Source of the DNA: Salticus scenicus
Taxonomy: Eukaryota; Arthropoda; Arachnida; Araneae; Salticidae
Assembly (NCBI GenBank): GCA_963930645.1
Contig: OZ005654.1
Location: forward strand, 269,864,282 to 269,928,281
Reading direction: 5' to 3'
Length of the DNA: 64,000 nt
Shown here: piece by piece, positions 59,188 to 64,000 of the stretch
Numbering within the stretch: the stretch's first letter is position 1
How the letters are laid out: each line of letters opens with the position of its first letter
Notes under the pieces: model-generated
Told to the model about the DNA's origin: nothing
The model's database searches: none
Seen by the model: only the letters and a program-made list of their open reading frames with translations
Program-made: the position numbers and the translations under genes

Positions 59188-59215
59188 CTGATGATGGCTC
59201 CGGTAGGAGTTGAAA
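59188..59215 (+). ncRNA. Hammerhead-like core, second Penelope-like copy
   Basis: CTGATGA, then helix II (GCTCC, loop GGTA, GGAGT), then GAAA. The mirror copy is at 58401-58428 on the minus strand with GTCTCC in place of GGCTCC. Helix II differs in sequence from the other two families while still pairing, which argues for selection on structure. Helix III is not resolved. Confidence 0.5.
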
Positions 59216-59339
59216 TATATAGGCCTTTCTTTTTTAAAGGATTTATAAAAGGTATTTTTAAATGTTTTTAATATATTTTTTTATTTCACATTGAAAAGTT
59301 AAAAATAATTCTTATTATGTGCATTCATACAAAATTTTA

Positions 59340-59650
59340 CCAAATATTGCCATATTAAAAATTATGGAAAAGTGGGTTAATAGGACCACCTGTTGAGCGA
59401 TTGATCCTCAAATGTAATTAGCACCAATTTAAGTCAAGGTCCAACTAAATATCATTTAAATTGTGTCCATTGGTTCATCAGATACAGCATTTACTAAATT
59501 TTTGATACACAGTCACATAAACACATATTTTTAAAAAATGGTCAAATCATATTCAGGACATCTGAAAACATATAAATTCATCAAAAACCTTAGGTAGTTT
59601 TCACAAATGAAATACCTTCTTTTTATGTATACAGAAGAAGGTCAAAAAGT
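59340..59650 (+). repeat. Dispersed repeat, plus-strand copy
   Basis: ACCACCTGTTGAGCGATTGA, GTCCATTGGTTCATCAGATA and TTCAGGACATCTGAAAACAT follow the order seen at 31.95-32.55 kb and in reverse at 9.1-9.3 kb. Ends in a GAAGAAGGT-type tail. Confidence 0.65.
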
Positions 59651-60125
59651 TAAGTATATAAATTACAATCACATGTAACATTTATTTTATGTCTAAATCT
59701 CCTTTCATTATGTTTATCCTTGTACTTCTACATGCAAATCCACCAAATGTAGCAATAATCAAGATGTGGAGTCACAGGACACTATACATAATAATCTGTA
59801 GAGAAATAATTCATCTAACAGTGCCTCCAAATAACTTTCCCACTATTAATACTATGTGAGCTGTGCATGTCTATGCACAATGAGGAGGTTCACTTCACAC
59901 TTCAAGGGTAGCGCTGGCAGACTCCATTTCTTAATTTTCTCACCACTAATCTATCTTGTGGTGTGTGTTCCAATTGGATACTGACTAAGTAAGGCTGGGC
60001 TGACTTTCATGTATGTATCACTGTCTTAGCTAGTGTAATCCAAATTCTAGGGCCCAGTTTCCTCATTATAGTTTTCCTTATAGACCCTGAGCATCAAGTG
60101 TGGTCTTAGCCACAAGATTGTAAAG

Positions 60126-60768
60126 CAGTGTTCCCATTAAAGTGTGAGATTGCAAGAATTTGCATATTTTTTTTATTTTCTCACATAAAATTTTTAACAT
60201 TGTGAGGGATTCATGCACACTTCTGTGGCCAATTTATTAAAATATTTTGTCTGAAAACAGGTCATTATTAATCAGGAAATTTAAACAGACCCTTCACAGA
60301 AGTTCAATAATTTTAAAAAGTTTTCAAGAAAATTGGAAAAGAAAATTACATATTTTCATGATGTTATTTAAAAAAAAATACATTACATTTCTACACTGAA
60401 ATACCAGAATAACTGGAGTTAGGTAAATAATCTTGTATTGAAGGTATTAAAAAACAAAGTAAGTTTCATCAATTTGCATTTCAATAACTGCCTATTTCAG
60501 TGATCGACAGTGAAAAAAAATATCGATAAATTTAAGCATTTAAGTGTGATTAAATTAAAATTATGCCAATTAGCTGTAAAATTAGACATCATTAGCAATA
60601 ATCCTGAATTAACATTAAGCAATAATTGAGAATTTACATTAATCTAGAATTTTTATTTATTTATTTATTAGTATTTTTGTGTTCTCACATTCTTTTTAAA
60701 AATCTCACTTTGTTTCTGAGTAAGGATGAGACATTCTCACCCTGTTTTTACCTCTGATGAGAACCCTG
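60126..60768. mobile_element. hAT-like MITE, 643 bp
   Basis: CAGTGTTCCCATTA and TGATGAGAACCCTG are degenerate inverted ends. The right part matches 18879-19080 in reverse, and the left end resembles 20182. No target duplication is evident and no ORF. Confidence 0.6.
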
Positions 60769-61586
60769 TCATATAAGGTCTGCTGGTAATACAAAATTTG
60801 CTCACGAAGCTTGGAGTGGCTGGTGATTGACATTTTATCATTCTTATTATCAATAATTTTATGTTAAAAACATTTTTTTTTTAAAGAATTTTATTTAAAA
60901 TGAGCAGTGTTTGAATTATTTTTTATTTACTTTTGAAGACTAAACTTTTTCATTTGTAGTTACAAGATTACTACAACAAAATTTTATTTTCAGTATAATT
61001 AAAAATTTTAAAAGTAACTTTAGCACATTTAGCATTCAAATATTTGCTCCAAATATAGTTTTATTTCACCAATTACTCCCGAGCTTAGGGATGATTTGCC
61101 ACTTGCATGTATTTGGAAATATGTGTTCACATTCAAATAAAGTTGTATGTAAGAATATACTAAAATTCAGTATTAAATTCTACTGAATTACAAATACTAG
61201 GCATTTATGCATTATACGTGTTAACATGGAAAGAGAGGTATATAAAATAAATAAATTTACCATAACTTAAATTGTGTTATTAAAAAAAATATTTTTGTTC
61301 AGTACAGTCTTTTTAGTACTATATGCATCTTTTAAACTGAATTAGTAGCTTGCGGGTCATCTTTTTTTTTTCACATGTGCATCCTACTTTTTTTACATTC
61401 ACTTTTTTTTTTTTTTTTTTTTGTAATAATTTTAATTTTTATTTTGTTGTGGACAATAATATTCTTCACAATTACTTTTTAAAAGTTTTTTTATTCACTG
61501 AATACTCTTAAAATTTGTTAAATGCATTAAAACAAAATCTTTCATGTATTTACATATTTTGTTATATTTATTTATCTTTTATTTAG

Positions 61587-61680
61587 TTGGTTCTGGATTC
61601 AAAGCTGCTCCTACAGCAGGTGCTATTTCAAGGAAAAGCATTGCTGTCAGAGCTGAGGAAACTGTTCTTAGAGCTTATAG
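61587..61680 (+). CDS. Duox: Duox exon 19: linker before the NOX core
   Basis: Acceptor ATTTAG, donor GTATAA. It reads VGSGFKAAPTAGAISRKSIA with VRAEETVLRAYS across the splice. Low-complexity and basic; this linker is the least conserved part of Duox, so the call rests on phase (1 in, 2 out) and on its neighbours. Confidence 0.8.
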
Positions 61681-62677
61681 GTATAAAATATAATCTATAT
61701 TTGTTTATTAAACAAATAAATATATATAATAGTTTTTATTTACAAATCACTGAACACAGAAAGGAGCCAAAAGTGCTAAAAAAGAGGGAAATAATCCAAG
61801 TTTAGCATTTAAATTAATTAATTAGAATAAATTTTAAAAATATTTATCAAAAACTCATAACAATTTTATAATTATTAAATATTTAATACTATAAAGCTGA
61901 TGCTAATAATATATAATACACATATATATTTATATATATTTGCACTTTTTTTACACAAAAGAGATATATTTACACATGAATTGCAAAATTGAAAAACAAC
62001 TGTCAAAAATCAAACTTAATTATTGGTTTATATGTTAATATAAAATACAGCTACTGGATTTCTTTAATTTTTAACACGCTTTTATTAGCTTCACCTGTAT
62101 GTATGTTTGTAACGGCTCTGGGAGCAAACAAAAAATCTATATTGTAAAAAAAGTCTTTCCCTACGTGAACGCTGTGGCTGTGATGTAAAGCTACGCACTA
62201 CGAACCTAAAGGTGTAACGTTCGAGCCCAGTCAGGGGAAATTTTTTAAAAATGGTTTTTGTTTAATTCTAAATTATTTTAATTAAAGATTTAAATGTATG
62301 TAAATATTATGGTATGTCACTCACATGATTTTCTCTTACCCTGCATTTTAATACTTAGATATTTTGTGCTTTTTAGTTCACATTACTATAAAAGCGTGTT
62401 CTGTAATTTTTTTAAACTATAATATTATTTTAACTATAGATGTCTATATATTTTATTTTTTATACCAACTGATTTATTTAAAAAGTAAACATTTATTACT
62501 TTTACAATATAAGCTTGAACAATTTATTTAATTTTTTATTTTTTTTTTACTATAGATAGGTTCAGATCATTTATTTTCTTTGTGCTTTAAAAAAATAAAT
62601 TAAAATCATTAAAATAACAAAATATTGAAATCACACAATTTTTAAATTTATTGTTTAGTTTTATTTTATTATTTTAG
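61681..62677 (+). other. Duox intron 19
   Basis: AT-rich. The only notable item is the tRNA-like segment at 62170-62237. Confidence 0.65.
62170..62237 (+). repeat. tRNA-derived SINE-like head
   Basis: GTGGCTGTGATGTAAAGC resembles an A box, and 35 bases on ACGTTCGAGCCCAGTC is a good B box (GTTCGAxCC). The stem partners of an intact tRNA are not formed, so this reads as a SINE head or tRNA pseudogene. Confidence 0.5.
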
Positions 62678-62880
62678 CATAGTTGGAGAAGAATCGTTGT
62701 CTAAAGCACAGCATTCTAGCCATTTAAGAGTTGAAGCTAAGCCAGTAGTCTTTGAAAGAGATCCTACAAAGCAACGAGTCAACCAAGTGATCAGATTTAT
62801 AGAAAATAATAAACTACATATTTTTTGGGTTGTTTTGTACACATTAATTTTATTTGGCATTTTTATACAGAAGGCTTATT
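62678..62880 (+). CDS. Duox: Duox exon 20: start of the NADPH-oxidase core
   Basis: Acceptor ATTTTAG, donor GTAAGT. It reads SIVGEESLSKAQHSSHLRVE, then RVNQVIRFIENNKLHIFWVV and LYTLILFGIFIQKAY. The VNQ-x-x-RFIEN-x-x-x-HI-x-x-V segment and the following helix open the six-helix ferric reductase domain. It ends in phase 1, so the gene continues beyond the window. Confidence 0.95.
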
Positions 62881-64000
62881 GTAAGTATATGATGTTTAAT
62901 TATTTAATTTAGTATTGATATACAAACATCTAAATCACTTTATGTTTATAATTGTGAATGTGTATGAATAGATACACACAGCATTCTTTTCATATAGTCT
63001 TTCAATTCTGTATTAATGATTTATCTATATTTCAATAATATTTGTTTATTATTTTTATTTCAAATTTCAAAGTGTAGTAATTTAATCATAATATTTGTAT
63101 TAACTGGTTATATAGATAAATATTACTATACTGTAAATTCATCTGAAAATTTTATTATAACATTACTTATATGTAAGCTTTTTTTTAATTGTGAAAACAA
63201 AATTAATGTAGTTTATACAAAATCAAATATGGAAAGGCATTTTGAGAAGGAAAAATTATTAAGTCATCAATAAAATTATTAAAAACTTTTAGACAGTATT
63301 ATATATAAGATATAAATATTTCAGATTATAAATCCAGATTACAAACATCCTAATATCTAATTATAAAGATCTGACATGTCCAAATAACAGTGGAAAATCC
63401 CAAAAATGTATATTAGACTTTTAGTGGTATATTTATTAAGCAAAGTAAAAGATATAAACACTCGTGTTTGGTCTCATTGTATACTTTTCCTCACTTGTGT
63501 AGCAAGAACAAACAAACGTCAATTAACACTATAAGACTGTAAAATATTATTGTTATTCGTTTAATGGTAAGCTTCATGTAATTAAAAATTTTTAAACTTC
63601 TATTACTATGGGTGTGTCCCATACCTATGAATGGGGGAAGAAAAGGCATAAAAATTTATGTCTAGCTTTGTATAATTTGGACATCAGCTGTATTATTTTT
63701 ATGTGCAATTACTTAATCCATTTAAAAAATTTAGTAATTTTCATCCTTATATATTATATTAATACTTAGATTATTTTTTATTTTAAAGTATTGAATACAT
63801 ACAGTTTTACTACAGAATGAATAGAATGTTAAACTTTTGGCACCAATGGGTGAATCAATAAGCTGATAAGGACTCTAATTAGACTTTCCAGAAGCCTTAG
63901 TATGAAAAAAGAAAAAAAATAATAACTGTTCAGGGACAGGAAAAAAAAAACAGATTTTTCAGATTTAAAACTCAATTACATGAATATGCCTAAATATCTC
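62881..64000 (+). other. Start of Duox intron 20
   Basis: AT-rich. I looked for the next NOX-core exon (a Y-Y-x-F-x-x-E/H segment with an R-G-x-A helix) and found none. The open frame at 63016-63273 has no family motif. Confidence 0.65.

Larger units (their letters stand above)
58346..59269. mobile_element. Second Penelope-like fold-back (endonuclease ends only)
   Basis: Mirror-image arms start AAAAACATTTAAAAATGCCT at the left and end TTTTTAAATGTTTTT at the right. Each arm carries the same C-terminal endonuclease reading, pointing outward: minus strand at 58470-58870, plus strand at about 58905-59157. No reverse transcriptase remains. It is a different subfamily from the 5-7 kb copy (its C-terminus is EESTDEEEK-rich). 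Confidence 0.75.
57427..61586 (+). other. Duox intron 18
   Basis: 4.2 kb. Contains the second Penelope-like fold-back, a dispersed repeat at 59340-59650, an unnamed GC-richer stretch at 59750-60110 and a hAT-like MITE. The intervals 57430-58340 and 60770-61586 are AT-rich and show nothing. Confidence 0.7.
7838..62880 (+). other. Duox: Dual oxidase gene (partial; 20 internal exons)
   Basis: Twenty exons (3033 coding bases, about 1010 codons) splice in phase without a stop. Order: peroxidase-like domain (about residues 1-480 of the partial protein), membrane helix 1 (about 565-592), PH-like region (about 620-750), EF-hand pair (about 790-865), a basic linker, then the first NOX-core helix (about 987-1007). 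Dual oxidases are membrane NADPH oxidases that release H2O2; in arthropods they are linked to cuticle or chorion tyrosine cross-linking and to gut defence. Nineteen introns use GT-AG ends or are compatible with them, except intron 12, which fits GC-AG. The family is usually about 1500 residues, so roughly 60 N-terminal residues and about 450 C-terminal ones (haem helices, FAD and NADPH sites) are outside the window. No promoter or poly-A signal can be assigned. The domain series is diagnostic; exon borders are read by eye. Confidence 0.93.

Noticed and set aside
62170..62237. Functional tRNA gene
   Set aside because: A and B boxes are present, but acceptor and D stems do not pair.
1..64000. 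CRISPR arrays, operons, phage or bacterial signals
   Set aside because: Splice-consistent exons, SINE-, LTR- and Penelope-type elements and the composition show eukaryotic nuclear DNA; no regular short-repeat/spacer array exists.

Overview
The window is animal nuclear DNA. It is very AT-rich, full of poly-A/T tracts and microsatellites, and its only host gene is broken into short exons by introns of 0.1 to 11.7 kb. Twenty consecutive exons on the plus strand (7838-62880) join with perfect codon phase into about 1010 residues of a dual oxidase (Duox). They run from inside the N-terminal peroxidase-like domain, through the first membrane helix, a PH-like region and two canonical EF hands, to the first helix of the NADPH-oxidase core. 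The signal peptide and extreme N-terminus lie upstream of the window, and most of the NOX core (haem helices, FAD and NADPH sites) lies downstream. The gene type, the intron style and the mix of Penelope-like, copia, hAT, Tc1/mariner, MULE-like and P/THAP-like elements suggest an arthropod. An arachnid is my best guess, but it is only an inference.

Layout: 1-7837 is upstream intron or flank. It holds hAT-like MITEs and a triple nest: a hAT-like element, interrupted by a Penelope-like fold-back, which is itself interrupted by a second hAT-like copy. 7838-19993 carries exons 1-6 (peroxidase domain), with repeats rich in internal tandem arrays at 10.0-13.0 kb and a 280-bp palindrome at 16.5 kb. 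Intron 6 (19994-31678) is a transposon nest: an outer hAT-like element holding an element with 172-bp internal repeats, a hAT with an exact 8-bp target duplication, and a decayed Tc1, followed by a young Ty1/copia retrotransposon on the minus strand (25972-30770). 31679-44028 carries exons 7-12 (end of the peroxidase domain and first membrane helix), with Tigger-, hAT-, MULE-, mariner- and tRNA-like repeats between them. 47817-62880 carries exons 13-20 (PH-like region, EF hands, linker and second helix), with a THAP-domain element, a second Penelope-like fold-back and further MITEs.

Duox makes extracellular or luminal H2O2 from cytosolic NADPH. The EF hands seen here would couple that to calcium, and the peroxidase-like domain faces outward. 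The mobile elements all sit in introns and leave the Duox reading frame intact. The points most worth a second look are hammerhead-ribozyme-like cores at the ends of three fold-back Penelope-related repeats, a GC-AG intron that divides the first membrane helix of Duox, the THAP-coding mini-element, and the datable nesting of transposons. I found no CRISPR array, operon, rRNA or intact tRNA gene.
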